Assembly (NCBI GenBank): GCA_025927765.1
Contig: JAICKU010000019.1
Coordinates: 1 to 50,908 of the forward strand
Reading direction: 5' to 3'
DNA: 50,908 bases
Origin: Burkholderiales bacterium
GTDB lineage: Bacteria; Pseudomonadota; Gammaproteobacteria; Burkholderiales; Casimicrobiaceae
The position numbers and the translations under genes were made by a program. The notes under the pieces were generated by a model. The model was not told the DNA's origin and did not search any database. It saw nothing but the letters and a program-made list of their open reading frames with translations. This document shows positions 28,030-36,988 of the stretch, one piece after another. How positions within the stretch are numbered: position 1 is the stretch's first letter; every line of letters begins with the position of its first letter.

Positions 28030-29133
28030 TCAAATGCGCATGGGCATGACGACGTACTTATAGTCGTCACGCTCCGGAAGGGTCACGAGCGCGCTGGAAT
28101 TCGCGTCGCCGAACGCGAAATACACCTTGTCGCTCGTGACGTTGGACAGGACGTCGAGGAGGTAATTGATGTTGAAGCCGATGTCGAGCGCCTCGCCGCT
28201 GTACGCGACCGCCAGCTCCTCCTCGGCTTCCTCCTGCTCGCTGTTCGTACACAGAATCTTGAGTTGATTGTCGGCCAATACAAGTCGTACGCCGCGGAAT
28301 TTCTCGTTCGACAGGATGGCCGCGCGCTGCAGCGCCGCGAGGAGCTCTGCGCGGTCGAGCTCGATCTTCTTGCCGTGCCCGGCGGGGATCACCCGGTTGT
28401 AGTCGGGGAATTTGCCGTCGACCACTTTCGAGACGAGCTCGACGTTGCCGAAGCGGAAGCGCGCCTGATTGGCGAGGATGTCGATGGTGATCGGATCTTC
28501 GGTGTCGGCAAGCAGTTTCGAGAGCTCCAGCACGGTCTTGCGCGGCAGGATCACCTCGGCACGTGCATAGTTGCCCTCGATCGCGAGGCTCGCCCACGAC
28601 AACCGATGGCCGTCGGTGGCCACGACCTGCAGCGAGCCGCCTTCGACGACGAGCAGCATGCCGTTCAGGTAGTAGCGGATGTCCTGCTGTGCCATCGCGA
28701 ACTCGGCGAGCTTCAGCAGGCCGCGGAAATCGCGCTGCGGCAGCGCGATGGTCTGCAACTGCTCCTGCCCGACGTTGATGCGCGGATAGTCGCTGGCGGC
28801 GAGCGTTTGCAGGTTGAAGCGCGAGCGGCCGGCGCGAACCGTCATCTTGCTGCCGGACGTGTCGACGGTGATCTCCGCGTTGTCGGGGAGGGCGCGCAGC
28901 AGGTCCTGCAGCTTGCGGGCGCCGACCGTCGTGGCCTGGCCTTCCTTGCCGCCCACTTCGGCCACGGCGGTGATCTGCATCTCGAGATCGGTGGCGGTGA
29001 CGTGCAGCCGGTCGTTCCTTTGCTCGAGCAGGACGTTCGCGAGGATCGGCAGCGTATGCCGCCGTTCGACGATTCCCGACACGGCCGACAGCGGCGTGAG
29101 CAGCGCGTTACGCGGTATCTGCTTTAATTGCAT
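28030..29133 (-). CDS. dnaN: DNA polymerase III beta sliding clamp
   Basis: Ring-shaped processivity clamp. ATG at 29133 gives MQLKQIPRNALLTPLSAVSGIVERRHTLPIL, the standard N-terminus; a 12-codon upstream extension is rejected. Three-fold repeated clamp folds: conserved LPILANVLLE, LVVEGGSLQVVATDGHRLSWA, KTVLELSKLL, FPDYNRVIP and the C-terminal YVVMPMRI that carries the end typical of DnaN. 367 residues. It has its own predicted promoter with overlapping DnaA boxes in the dnaA-dnaN gap. No Shine-Dalgarno sequence is evident in front of the ATG. Confidence 0.98.
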   Translation of the reverse strand: MQLKQIPRNALLTPLSAVSGIVERRHTLPILANVLLEQRNDRLHVTATDLEMQITAVAEVGGKEGQATTVGARKLQDLLRALPDNAEITVDTSGSKMTVRAGRSRFNLQTLAASDYPRINVGQEQLQTIALPQRDFRGLLKLAEFAMAQQDIRYYLNGMLLVVEGGSLQVVATDGHRLSWASLAIEGNYARAEVILPRKTVLELSKLLADTEDPITIDILANQARFRFGNVELVSKVVDGKFPDYNRVIPAGHGKKIELDRAELLAALQRAAILSNEKFRGVRLVLADNQLKILCTNSEQEEAEEELAVAYSGEALDIGFNINYLLDVLSNVTSDKVYFAFGDANSSALVTLPERDDYKYVVMPMRI

Positions 29134-29247
29134 GTCGAACAATAAGAACGATAATAGGAGAACGCCCAAAACGGCTGCAACTCGTCATTGTGTTGCAGCG
29201 TCAGGCACTTGGAAGAACGGCAGCGCCTGTATGACGACGGTGCGGCT

Positions 29248-29309
29248 TGTGGATGAACTGGGGACTTTTTCTCGCCTTCGCCGCCCCGCCGCTTAATCCA
29301 CAAATTATA
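29248..29309 (-). promoter_or_regulatory. dnaN promoter with two DnaA-box-like sites
   Basis: On the minus strand a perfect TATAAT (-10, 29304-29309) has a weak -35 TGGAAA at 29327-29332 (17-bp spacing). Immediately downstream is TGTGGATTA (29294-29302), and a second site TGTGGATGA is on the plus strand at 29248-29256; each differs by one base from the DnaA box TGTGGATAA. DnaA bound here could regulate dnaN-gyrB and contribute to the origin. An AT-rich stretch adjoins at 29132-29160. Confidence 0.55.
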
Positions 29310-29380
29310 ACGTTTCGACCCCCGGCTTTCCAGCAGGGCCCGGCCGCGTCCGACGGCGTGCAAAACCGCCCGGGCCGGCG

Positions 29381-30796
29381 TCATCCGCGCAACACCTGCA
29401 GCAGCAGATTGAAGTCCTGGTTGAGCTCGGGCAGCGATTCGCGCAGCTTCGCGATCTGCCTGCACGCGTGCAGCACCGTCGTGTGGTCGCGCCCCCCGAA
29501 ATTGCTGCCGATCTCGGGCAACGACAGCTGCGTCAGCTCCTTCGCGAGCGCCATCGCCACCTGCCGCGGCCTCGCCACGGCGCGCGAGCGCTTCTTCGAG
29601 TGCATGTCGGTGACGCGCACCTTGTAGTAGTCGGCGACCGTCTTCTGGATGTTGTCGATCGAGATCTGCCGGTTCTGCACGGCGAGGAGGTCGCGCAGCG
29701 CCTCCTTCGTCATCGCGAGCGTGATCTCCTGCCCGTGGAAGTTCGCGTAGGCGAGGATGCGCTTCAGCGCACCCTCGAGCTCGCGCACGTTGCTGCGGAT
29801 GTGCTTGGCGATGAAGAACGCGACCTGCTCGTCGAGCTTGACGCCCGACGACAACGCCTTCGCCAGCAGGATCGCCACGCGCATCTCGAGCTCGGGCGGC
29901 TCGAGCGCCACGGTCAAGCCCCAGCCGAAGCGCGAGATCAGCCGGTCTTCCATGCCGGCGATCTCCTTCGGGTACGTGTCGCAGGTGATCACCACCTGCT
30001 TGTGCGCCTCGATCAGCGTGTTGAAGAGGTAGAAGAATTCCTCCTGCGTGCGGCTTTTCCCCCCGAAGAACTGGATGTCGTCGATCAGCAGCAGGTCGAG
30101 CGAGCGGTAGTTGCGCTTGAAGTCGTCGAATGCCTTGTGCTGGTAGGCGCGCACGACGTCGGACACGTACGTCTCGGCGTGGATGTAGCGGATCTTCGCT
30201 GCCGGGTTGTGCTCGAGGATCTGGTTGCCGATCGCCTGGATCAGGTGCGTCTTGCCGAGACCCACGCCACCGTAGACGAACAGCGGGTTGTACGACGTCG
30301 GGTGATCGGCGACCTGCAGTGCGGCGGCGCGCGCGAGCTGGTTGGCCTTGCCGGCGACGAACGTGTTGAACGAGAACGTAGGGTTGAGGCTGCCGGGGTC
30401 GCGCCGCTGCGGCGGGTTGGTACCGAGTGGGGTCGAGGTCGCGCTCGCGGTGCGGCCCGCGATCGACGGCGCGCTGCTGAGTGCGGCGGGCTCGGCCACG
30501 ACCGGCGTTTCCGGCGCGGGCGGTTGCGGCTTCGGCGGCGCCGACGGGTCGGCCACCGCGAACTCGACGGCGACGGTCGCGCCGGTCGCCTGGCGCGCGA
30601 GCGTTTCGATCCGGCCGCCGAAGCGATCCTTGACCCATTGCAGCACGAAACGGTTCGGCGCGATGAGGCGCAGGCGGCCGTCTTCGTCGTTGCAGGCGAG
30701 CGGACGGATCCAGGTGGCGAATTGCTGCGGGGTCAGCTCGCGCTCGAACGCGGTCAAGCAGGCGGCCCACGCGGGAGGGAGCGTAGCGGAATGCAC
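29381..30796 (-). CDS. dnaA: Chromosomal replication initiator protein DnaA
   Basis: AAA+ protein that opens oriC. N-terminal domain I ([22 protein letters not shown]), a Pro/Ala-rich linker (about 85-140), the ATPase domain with [17 protein letters not shown], Walker [11 protein letters not shown], Walker [14 protein letters not shown] and [18 protein letters not shown], then domain IV with the DnaA-box signature ([14 protein letters not shown]). The start is set to GTG at 30796: the upstream ATG at 30901 overlaps the DnaA box and lies ahead of the predicted -10 (30872-30877), so it cannot be on the mRNA. No good ribosome binding site precedes the GTG. 471 residues. Confidence 0.97.
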   Translation of the reverse strand: MHSATLPPAWAACLTAFERELTPQQFATWIRPLACNDEDGRLRLIAPNRFVLQWVKDRFGGRIETLARQATGATVAVEFAVADPSAPPKPQPPAPETPVVAEPAALSSAPSIAGRTASATSTPLGTNPPQRRDPGSLNPTFSFNTFVAGKANQLARAAALQVADHPTSYNPLFVYGGVGLGKTHLIQAIGNQILEHNPAAKIRYIHAETYVSDVVRAYQHKAFDDFKRNYRSLDLLLIDDIQFFGGKSRTQEEFFYLFNTLIEAHKQVVITCDTYPKEIAGMEDRLISRFGWGLTVALEPPELEMRVAILLAKALSSGVKLDEQVAFFIAKHIRSNVRELEGALKRILAYANFHGQEITLAMTKEALRDLLAVQNRQISIDNIQKTVADYYKVRVTDMHSKKRSRAVARPRQVAMALAKELTQLSLPEIGSNFGGRDHTTVLHACRQIAKLRESLPELNQDFNLLLQVLRG

Positions 30797-30871
30797 GGAG
30801 GACGAGCGGCCAGTGGATGAAATCGTTGTTGCGGCGTGACGCGACTGCTTTTTGCGGCTGGCCGGGCAGGC

Positions 30872-30902
30872 ATTGTAGCCGCGCGGCGACGGGTTATCCA
30901 CA
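30872..30902 (-). promoter_or_regulatory. dnaA promoter overlapped by a consensus DnaA box
   Basis: On the minus strand the DnaA box TGTGGATAA (30902-30894) overlaps a weak -35 (TGGATA) and is 17 bp from a strong -10 TACAAT (30877-30872). The arrangement predicts autorepression of dnaA by its product. Confidence 0.65.
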
Positions 30903-31035
30903 GCCCGTTCGGCGGCCCGGCAGCCGGCGCCGCGGGCCGCGGTGAGCGGCCGAAGTGATCACTCGCCAAGGCGCAGCGGTCCGGCGCGAGTGCATCCGCG
31001 TCAGGCGCAACGCGCCGATGCGTTGCAACGGCGCA

Positions 31036-31064
31036 TTGACAGTTTCGCCGTAAGCTGCTCCAAT
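31036..31064 (+). promoter_or_regulatory. rpmH-rnpA promoter
   Basis: A perfect TTGACA (31036-31041), a 17-bp spacer and TCCAAT (31059-31064) form a convincing sigma70 promoter about 105 bp upstream of the rpmH ATG. Confidence 0.65.
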
Positions 31065-31174
31065 GTAAGGCTTTTCCGGAAGCGGCCGCCCGAGCGCCCC
31101 GTCTTCCCTCGCGTGCCCACGCGAGATGCTTCGAGGTCCCGATCCCTCCCGGGGCCGACTCCTGGAGTTGAGAG

Positions 31175-31309
31175 ATGAAACGCACTTACCAGCCGTCGAA
31201 GATTCGCCGTGCCCGCACGCATGGCTTCCGTGCCCGCATGAAGACGGTCGGCGGCCGCAAGGTCCTGTCGGCGCGCCGAGCGAAAGGCCGCGCCCGGCTG
31301 TCGGTCTGA
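31175..31309 (+). CDS. rpmH: 50S ribosomal protein L34
   Basis: A 44-residue, highly basic protein: [18 protein letters not shown] continuing [20 protein letters not shown], an almost invariant L34 sequence. ATG at 31175 has GGAG 7 nt upstream. First gene of the rpmH-rnpA-yidD-yidC-mnmE series; rnpA follows 11 nt after its stop. Expression should be high, consistent with the consensus -35 upstream. Confidence 0.99.
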   Translation: MKRTYQPSKIRRARTHGFRARMKTVGGRKVLSARRAKGRARLSV

Positions 31310-31320
31310 CGTCGGTTGCG

Positions 31321-31680
31321 GTGACGTCCGTTGCGGCACCCCGCCGCGTGCGGTCGTCCTGCTATCGGCTTCGCGGCGCGAAGGCCTTCGAGTCGCTGTT
31401 CCGACGCGGCACGCGCTACGACACCGCGTTCCTGCAACTGATCGCCGCGCCGGCGGCGCACTCCCCCGGCCGTGTCGGCTACGTGATCGCCCGCAAGGCG
31501 ATGCGCCGTGCCGTCGATCGCAACCGCCTGCGGCGGCGGCTGCGCGAATGCGTGCGCGCGGCCCGGCCCGCGATCGAGGCGTTCGACATCGTCCTGCGCG
31601 TGCGCCGGCCGCTGCCTCGTGCCGACATCGCTTGCGCCGCGGCGGAATGCCCGCACCTTCTCGCGCGCTTGACGCAGTGA
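31321..31680 (+). CDS. rnpA: Ribonuclease P protein component
   Basis: Protein subunit of RNase P, which trims the 5' leader of pre-tRNAs together with the M1 RNA (not in this window). [25 protein letters not shown], then [28 protein letters not shown], the basic RNR signature helix, and [14 protein letters not shown] at 31321 is the only plausible start before the conserved region, giving 119 residues. It lies 11 nt after rpmH and 2 nt before yidD. Confidence 0.96.
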   Translation: MTSVAAPRRVRSSCYRLRGAKAFESLFRRGTRYDTAFLQLIAAPAAHSPGRVGYVIARKAMRRAVDRNRLRRRLRECVRAARPAIEAFDIVLRVRRPLPRADIACAAAECPHLLARLTQ

Positions 31681-31682
31681 CG

Positions 31683-31892
31683 ATGAAGGCCCTCCTGATC
31701 GCGGCGCTGACCGCCTACCGCTACCTGATTTCGCCGTTCCTCGGCGCGAACTGCCGCTTCTACCCGAGCTGCTCCGAGTACGCCCGCGAGGCGATCGAAC
31801 GGCACGGCGCGTGGCAGGGATCGCTGCTCGCAGTGCGCCGTCTCGGCCGCTGCCACCCGTGGCACGACGGCGGCTACGACCCGGTGCCGTAA
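31683..31892 (+). CDS. yidD: Membrane protein insertion efficiency factor YidD
   Basis: A 69-residue inner-membrane-associated protein with the family pattern [26 protein letters not shown] and [15 protein letters not shown], including three conserved Cys. ATG at 31683 starts 2 nt after the rnpA stop. It aids YidC-dependent insertion and lies in the classic rnpA-yidD-yidC order. Confidence 0.97.
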   Translation: MKALLIAALTAYRYLISPFLGANCRFYPSCSEYAREAIERHGAWQGSLLAVRRLGRCHPWHDGGYDPVP

Positions 31893-31922
31893 GCCGCGCC
31901 CGCTTCTCACCTTTCCCCCCGC

Positions 31923-33620
31923 ATGGACACGCAACGCCTCATTCTCTGGCTGATTTTCTCGTTCTCCGGGCTGCTGCTGTGGCAGGCCTGGGAGCGCGAG
32001 CACATGCCGCTGCCGCAGCCGACGGTATCGGCGCCCGCGACACCCGGTGAATCCGCCTCGCACGCCAGGCCCGCGTCGCCGGGCGCGAGCGAGAGCGTTC
32101 CTGCCGGGACCGCCAGCACGGCAGCGGCGCCACCCACCTCGGCTGCGCCCGTCGGCAAGACGATCGAGATCAGCACCGACCTCTACGTCGCCGACATCGA
32201 CACGATCGGCGGCACGATCCAGCAGGTGGCGCTCGACAAGCATCGCAGCGCCGAGGATCCGTCGAAGCCGTACCTCGCGCTGCAGCACAACGCGGAGCGC
32301 ACTTACGTGGCGCAGGCCGGCCTGATCGGCGCGGGCTTCCCCAACCACCGCACGCCCTACGAAGCGCAGCCGGGACCGCGCACGCTCGCGCCGGGGCACG
32401 ACCAGCTGCAACTCGTGCTCGACGCCACGGGGCCGAACGGCGACAAGATCGAGCAGGTGCTGACGTTCCATCGCGGCAGCTACGTGATCGACATCGCGTT
32501 CCGGGTGACCAACGCGGGACAGCAACCGATCACGCCCGAAGCGTATTTCCAGCTGATGCGCGACACCAGGAAGGTGGGCGTGACGAGCTCGATGGCGCCG
32601 GCGTCGTTCGTGGGCCCCGTGGTCTACGACGACCAGGACAAGTTCAAGAAGATCGATTTCGGCGAGATCGACAAGGAAGCGGCCGATCCGGCGCGGAAGG
32701 CTCCGTACACCCGGACCAACGACAACGGCTGGATCGGCATGATCGAGCACTACTTCGTCGCCGCGTGGTTGCCGCCCGACAGCGTCAAGCGGCAGTTCTA
32801 CACGACGAAGCTCGACAACGGCCTCTACACGGCGGGCGTTCGCTACAGCGAAGGCACGATTCCCCCCGGCGGCACGGGCGTCATCCAGTCCCGCCTCTAC
32901 GTCGGCCCGCAGGACCAGGACGCGCTCCGCAAGCTCGCGAAGGGCCTCGACCTCGTCGTCGACTACGGCATCTTCACGATCATCGCCGAACCGCTGTTCC
33001 TGCTGCTCAAGTGGCTGCACTCGCTGATCGGCAACTGGGGCTTCGCGATCATCGTGATGACGATCCTCATCAAGAGCGCGTTCTATCCGCTGAACGCCGC
33101 GTCGGCGCGCTCGATGGCCAAGATGAAGATCGTCGCGCCGAAGATGAAGGCGCTGCAGGAGCAGTACGCGAACGACAAGCAGCAGCTCCAGATGAAGATG
33201 ATGGAGCTCTACCGGCAGGAGAAGATCAATCCGCTGGGCGGCTGCCTGCCGATCCTCGTGCAGATCCCGGTGTTCATCGCGCTGTACTGGGTGCTGCTGT
33301 CGGCGGTCGAGCTGCGGCACGCACCGTGGATCGGCTGGATCCACGACCTGTCGGCGCCCGATCCCTGGTTCATCCTGCCGGTCGTCTACGCGGTCACCGC
33401 GTGGCTTCAGGTGAAGCTGTCGCCGACGCCGATCTCGGATCCGATGCAGGCGAAGATCATGCAATTCATGCCGGTCGCGTTCTCGATCATGTTCCTGTTC
33501 TTCCCGGCGGGGCTCGTGCTCTACTGGCTCGTCAACAATTCGCTGCAGATCCTCCAGCAGTGGCACGTGAACCGGATGCTGACGAAGGAAACCGCGTCCG
33601 CGGCAGCGAAGCGGCGCTAG
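31923..33620 (+). CDS. yidC: Membrane protein insertase YidC
   Basis: Inner-membrane insertase working with or without SecYEG. ATG at 31923: MDTQRLILWLIFSFSGLLLWQAW is the N-terminal membrane anchor, followed by a Pro/Ala-rich linker and a large periplasmic beta-super-sandwich domain (about 80-350). The insertase core follows: YGIFTIIAEPLFLLLKWLH, NWGFAIIVMTILIKSAFYPLNAAS, the cytoplasmic hairpin KMKALQEQYANDKQQLQMKMMELYRQEKINPLGGCLPIL, and two more membrane segments ending LVLYWLVNNSLQILQQW. 565 residues, standard for Gram-negative YidC. Its 3' end overlaps the predicted mnmE start region. Confidence 0.98.
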   Translation: MDTQRLILWLIFSFSGLLLWQAWEREHMPLPQPTVSAPATPGESASHARPASPGASESVPAGTASTAAAPPTSAAPVGKTIEISTDLYVADIDTIGGTIQQVALDKHRSAEDPSKPYLALQHNAERTYVAQAGLIGAGFPNHRTPYEAQPGPRTLAPGHDQLQLVLDATGPNGDKIEQVLTFHRGSYVIDIAFRVTNAGQQPITPEAYFQLMRDTRKVGVTSSMAPASFVGPVVYDDQDKFKKIDFGEIDKEAADPARKAPYTRTNDNGWIGMIEHYFVAAWLPPDSVKRQFYTTKLDNGLYTAGVRYSEGTIPPGGTGVIQSRLYVGPQDQDALRKLAKGLDLVVDYGIFTIIAEPLFLLLKWLHSLIGNWGFAIIVMTILIKSAFYPLNAASARSMAKMKIVAPKMKALQEQYANDKQQLQMKMMELYRQEKINPLGGCLPILVQIPVFIALYWVLLSAVELRHAPWIGWIHDLSAPDPWFILPVVYAVTAWLQVKLSPTPISDPMQAKIMQFMPVAFSIMFLFFPAGLVLYWLVNNSLQILQQWHVNRMLTKETASAAAKRR

Positions 33621-35008
33621 CCGCAGCGCCCATCGCGGCGATCGCCACGCCGCCGGGGCGTGGCGGCGTCGGCATCGTGCGCGTGTCGGGCGGCAAGCTC
33701 GATGCGCTGATCGAAGGCATCGCGCGAAAGCGCCTGGCGCCGCGCGTGGCGACGCGCGCAACGTTCCACGCCGCCGACGGCGCCGCGATCGACGAAGGCC
33801 TCGCGCTCTACTTTCCCGCGCCGCATTCGTACACCGGCGAGCACGTCGTCGAATGGCACGGCCACGGCGGCGTCGCGGTGATGCGCCTTCTGCTGGCGCG
33901 CTGCGTCGAGCTCGGCGCGCGGCTCGCCGAACCCGGCGAATTCACCAAGCGCGCGTTTCTCAACGGCAAGCTCGATCTCGCGCAGGCCGAGAGCGTGGCC
34001 GACGTGATCGAGGCCGCGACGTCGACTGCCGTCCGCGCCGCAGCGCGCAGCCTGACCGGCGAGTTCTCGCGCGAGGCGCACGCGCTGCGCGACGCGCTCG
34101 TCGAGCTGCGCATGTACACCGAAGCGACGCTCGACTTTCCCGATGAAGACGTCGAACTGCTGCGCGAAGGCGACGTGCGCGAGCGCCTCGCCGCGATTCG
34201 CACACGTCTCGATCGCATGCTGGAGCGCTCGCGCAGTGGCGCACTCCTTCGCGCCGGGCTGTCGGTGGTGCTCGTGGGCGCGCCGAATGTCGGCAAGTCG
34301 AGTCTCTTGAATCGTCTGGTGCGCGAGGACGCGGCGATCGTCACGCCGATCCCCGGCACCACGCGCGACGCCGTGGAGCGTGCGATCGACATCGCCGGCA
34401 TTCCGTTGACGATCGTCGACACGGCGGGTCTGCGCGACACCGACGACGTCGTCGAACGCGAAGGCATCGCGCGCACGCGCGCCGCGATCGATCGCGCCGA
34501 TCTCGCGCTCGTGATGGTCGACGCCTGCGACGACGCGCTCGAGACGGCGGCCGCATCGTCGTCGCTCCTCGCGGCATTGCCGCGGCGATTGCCGCGCATC
34601 GTCGTGCACAACAAGTGCGACTTGGCGTTCGCGGTGCCGCACGTCGAGCGCTACCCGGCGGCACTCGATGACCTTGCCGGCGAGCAGGCGGAGTCGACGC
34701 ACGTGTGGCTGTGCGCGCTGTCGGGGGAGGGCGTGTCGTTGCTCGAGGCCGAGATCCTGCGCACGGCCGGCATCGCCCACACGGTCGAGGACGCGTTCTT
34801 CGCGCGCGAACGTCACCTCGTCGCGTTGCGCGATGCGCGCGAGCATCTAGGCCGCGCCGATGCGTTGATCGCGCCGGCGATGCCTGCGCTCGAGCTCTTC
34901 GCCGAGGAATTGCGTGCTGCGCAGCACGCAATGGCGTCGATCACCGGCGAATTCACCGCCGACGACCTGCTGGGCGAAATCTTCTCGCGCTTTTGCATCG
35001 GCAAGTAG
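33560..35008 (+). CDS. mnmE: tRNA modification GTPase MnmE (TrmE)
   Basis: Works with MnmG to make 5-(carboxymethyl)aminomethyl-U34 in tRNAs. Formyl-THF-binding N-terminal domain (PIAAIATPPGRGGVGIVRVSG), helical domain, and inserted G domain: GAPNVGKSSLLNRL (G1), PIPGTTRD (G2), DTAGLRD (G3), NKCD (G4). It ends with the essential FCIGK. Start is uncertain: no ATG, GTG or TTG precedes the conserved PIAAIAT by the usual 3-5 codons. The nearest is GTG at 33560, overlapping yidC by 61 nt and adding ~20 residues; a non-standard start such as ATC at 33632 is the alternative. Confidence 0.95.
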   Translation: MAREPDADEGNRVRGSEAALAAAPIAAIATPPGRGGVGIVRVSGGKLDALIEGIARKRLAPRVATRATFHAADGAAIDEGLALYFPAPHSYTGEHVVEWHGHGGVAVMRLLLARCVELGARLAEPGEFTKRAFLNGKLDLAQAESVADVIEAATSTAVRAAARSLTGEFSREAHALRDALVELRMYTEATLDFPDEDVELLREGDVRERLAAIRTRLDRMLERSRSGALLRAGLSVVLVGAPNVGKSSLLNRLVREDAAIVTPIPGTTRDAVERAIDIAGIPLTIVDTAGLRDTDDVVEREGIARTRAAIDRADLALVMVDACDDALETAAASSSLLAALPRRLPRIVVHNKCDLAFAVPHVERYPAALDDLAGEQAESTHVWLCALSGEGVSLLEAEILRTAGIAHTVEDAFFARERHLVALRDAREHLGRADALIAPAMPALELFAEELRAAQHAMASITGEFTADDLLGEIFSRFCIGK

Positions 35009-35045
35009 GACGCGAACGCGGGCCATCCCCTCGTTTTCGCAGGCA

Positions 35046-35061
35046 CGATCCACGTGGAAGG
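35046..35061. promoter_or_regulatory. Degenerate parS-like site after mnmE
   Basis: This site contains TCCACGTGGAA and matches 12 of 16 positions of the intact palindrome at 45319. It sits 38 nt after mnmE, in the 168-bp gap before the PQQ dehydrogenase gene, which shows no other clear element or gene. It could be a weak ParB site or a remnant. Confidence 0.35.
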
Positions 35062-35176
35062 TGCGCCGCTCGCTTGTGCGGCAACGGCAATTTCTTCCGT
35101 CGCTGCCGAAGAATTATTGCGGCAAGCAACGAGATCTGCTTCCCAAGTCGCTGATTCGCAATCATTTTAACTTGGT

Positions 35177-36988
35177 ATGCCCTTTGCTGTGATGCGCGGG
35201 AAAAGCAGAAGGGCGGGGCGTGCGTTGAAGGCGTTTGCGGGTGTCCTCCTGTCGGTCATCGTCGTCGCCAGCGGCGCAAGGGCGGCCGACGATGCCGGCC
35301 CGAACGGCGACTGGCCGATGGCGGGCCACGATTACGCGAACACGCGCTTCAGCCCGCTCGATGAGATCAACGCCGCCAACGTCGGCAAGCTCTCGCTCGC
35401 GTTCACGTTCTCGACCGGCGTCCTGCGCGGGCACGAGGCGGCGCCGATCGTCGCGGACCACACGATGTTCGTCGTGACGCCGTTTCCGAACGTCGTCTAC
35501 GCGCTCGACCTCACGCAGCCCGGTGCGCCGATCAAGTGGAAGTTCTCGCCGTATCCGTCGTCGTCGGCACAGGGCGAGGCGTGCTGCGACGTGGTCAACC
35601 GCGGCGCTGCGTACGCCAACGGCAGCCTCTACTTCAACACGCTCGACAACCAGACGATCTCGCTCGATGCGAAGACCGGCAAGGAAAACTGGCGCGTGCA
35701 GCTCGGCGACTTCGCCCGCGGCGAAACGATGACGATGGCGCCGCTCGTCGCCGACGACAAGGTGTTCGTGGGCAACAGCGGCGGTGAATACGGCGTGCGC
35801 GGCTTTCTGCAGGCGCTCGACGCGAAGAGCGGCAAGGCGTTGTGGCGTGCGTACAGCACCGGGCCCGACGCCGACGTCCTGATCGGGCCGACGTTCAAGC
35901 CGTTCTATGCGCAGGACCAGGGCAAGAACCTCGGCGTCTCCAGCTGGCCGGGCGAGGCGTGGAAGATCGGTGGTGGAACGGTATGGGGCTTCGTGTCGTA
36001 CGACCCCGCGCAGAACACCCTCTATTACGGCACGGGCAACCCGGGGCCCTGGAATCCCGCGCAGCGCCCCGGCGACAACAAGTGGACGTCGGGCGTGTTC
36101 GCGCGCGACGCGGGCACCGGCGAGGCGCGCTGGTACTACCAGATGAGCCCGCACGACCTGCACGACTACGACGGGATCAACGAGAGCATCCTGGTGGACG
36201 TCGCGGTGAACGGGCAGACGCACCCTGCGCTCGTGCATCCCGATCGCAACGGCTACGTGTACGTGATCGACCGCACGAACGGACAGGTGCTGTCGGCAAC
36301 GCCGTTCGTGCCGATCACGACGTCGATGGGCGTCGACATGAAGAGCGGACGCATTCAATGGAATCCCGACAAGCAGCCGGAGCCGGGCAAGACCGTGCGC
36401 GACATCTGCCCGGCGTCGCCCGGCGGCAAGGACTGGCAACCCTCCGCGTATTCGCCGCGTACGCATCTCGTCTACATCCCGCACCAGAACCTCTGCCAGG
36501 ACGCGATGACGTCGCAGGTGAGCTACATCGCCGGCACGCCGTACGTCGGCGCCGACCTCAAGATCAAGGTCGGTCCGGGCGGCAAGCGCGGCCTTTTCAC
36601 CGCGTGGGACCCGGCTGCGGCGAAGGCGGCATGGAAGATCGAGGAGGATTTCCCGGTGTGGAGCGGCGCGCTCGCGACCGCCGGTGACCTCGTGTTCTAC
36701 GGCACCATGGACGGCTGGTTCAAGGCCGTCGACGCGAAGAGCGGCAAGGCGCTCTGGCGATTCAAGACGGGGTCGGGAATCGTGGGGCAACCGGTCGCGT
36801 ACCGCGGTCCCGACGGAAAGGAATACGTCGCCGTGTTGTCCGGCGTCGGCGGATGGGCGGGCGGCATCGTCGCGGGCGATCTCGACGCGCGTGACGCGAG
36901 CGCGGGCGGCGGCTTCGTCAACGCGATGTCGGACCTGCCGCAAAAGACCGCGAAGGGCGGCATGCTCTATGTCTTCGCGTTGCCGTAG
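35177..36988 (+). CDS. PQQ-dependent alcohol dehydrogenase, lanthanide-type (XoxF/ExaF-like)
   Basis: Periplasmic quinoprotein of the methanol/ethanol dehydrogenase family, oxidising an alcohol and passing electrons to cytochrome c. Signal peptide (KAFAGVLLSVIVVASGARA), eight-bladed propeller repeats, the adjacent Cys136-Cys137 disulfide ring (GEACCDVVNRG), Glu204 in NSGGEYG and Asn288 in GTGNPGPWNP as metal ligands, and catalytic Asp330 in HDYDGINE with Asp332 two residues on. That extra Asp marks lanthanide-using enzymes. The residue before Asp330 is His rather than the usual Trp. The C-terminus GGWAGGIVAGDL is also family-like. 603 residues; start ATG 35177 or 35192. Substrate cannot be told from sequence. 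First gene of an eight-gene operon. Confidence 0.93.
   Translation: MPFAVMRGKSRRAGRALKAFAGVLLSVIVVASGARAADDAGPNGDWPMAGHDYANTRFSPLDEINAANVGKLSLAFTFSTGVLRGHEAAPIVADHTMFVVTPFPNVVYALDLTQPGAPIKWKFSPYPSSSAQGEACCDVVNRGAAYANGSLYFNTLDNQTISLDAKTGKENWRVQLGDFARGETMTMAPLVADDKVFVGNSGGEYGVRGFLQALDAKSGKALWRAYSTGPDADVLIGPTFKPFYAQDQGKNLGVSSWPGEAWKIGGGTVWGFVSYDPAQNTLYYGTGNPGPWNPAQRPGDNKWTSGVFARDAGTGEARWYYQMSPHDLHDYDGINESILVDVAVNGQTHPALVHPDRNGYVYVIDRTNGQVLSATPFVPITTSMGVDMKSGRIQWNPDKQPEPGKTVRDICPASPGGKDWQPSAYSPRTHLVYIPHQNLCQDAMTSQVSYIAGTPYVGADLKIKVGPGGKRGLFTAWDPAAAKAAWKIEEDFPVWSGALATAGDLVFYGTMDGWFKAVDAKSGKALWRFKTGSGIVGQPVAYRGPDGKEYVAVLSGVGGWAGGIVAGDLDARDASAGGGFVNAMSDLPQKTAKGGMLYVFALP

Larger units (their letters stand above)
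30797..31174. other. dnaA-rpmH intergenic region, candidate oriC / bidirectional promoter region
   Basis: This 378-bp gap between divergent dnaA and rpmH holds the dnaA and rpmH promoters and one perfect DnaA box (TTATCCACA, 30894-30902). A second weak site AGTGGATGA is at 30812-30820. No DnaA-box cluster or long AT-rich unwinding element is obvious, so the functional origin may instead be in, or shared with, the dnaA-dnaN gap (29134-29380). No RNA gene or ORF with coding character was seen. Confidence 0.5.

Noticed and set aside
30797-30901. Extended dnaA N-terminus from ATG 30901
   Set aside because: That ATG overlaps the DnaA box and lies upstream of the -10 element, so it would not be transcribed; the added residues do not resemble DnaA.
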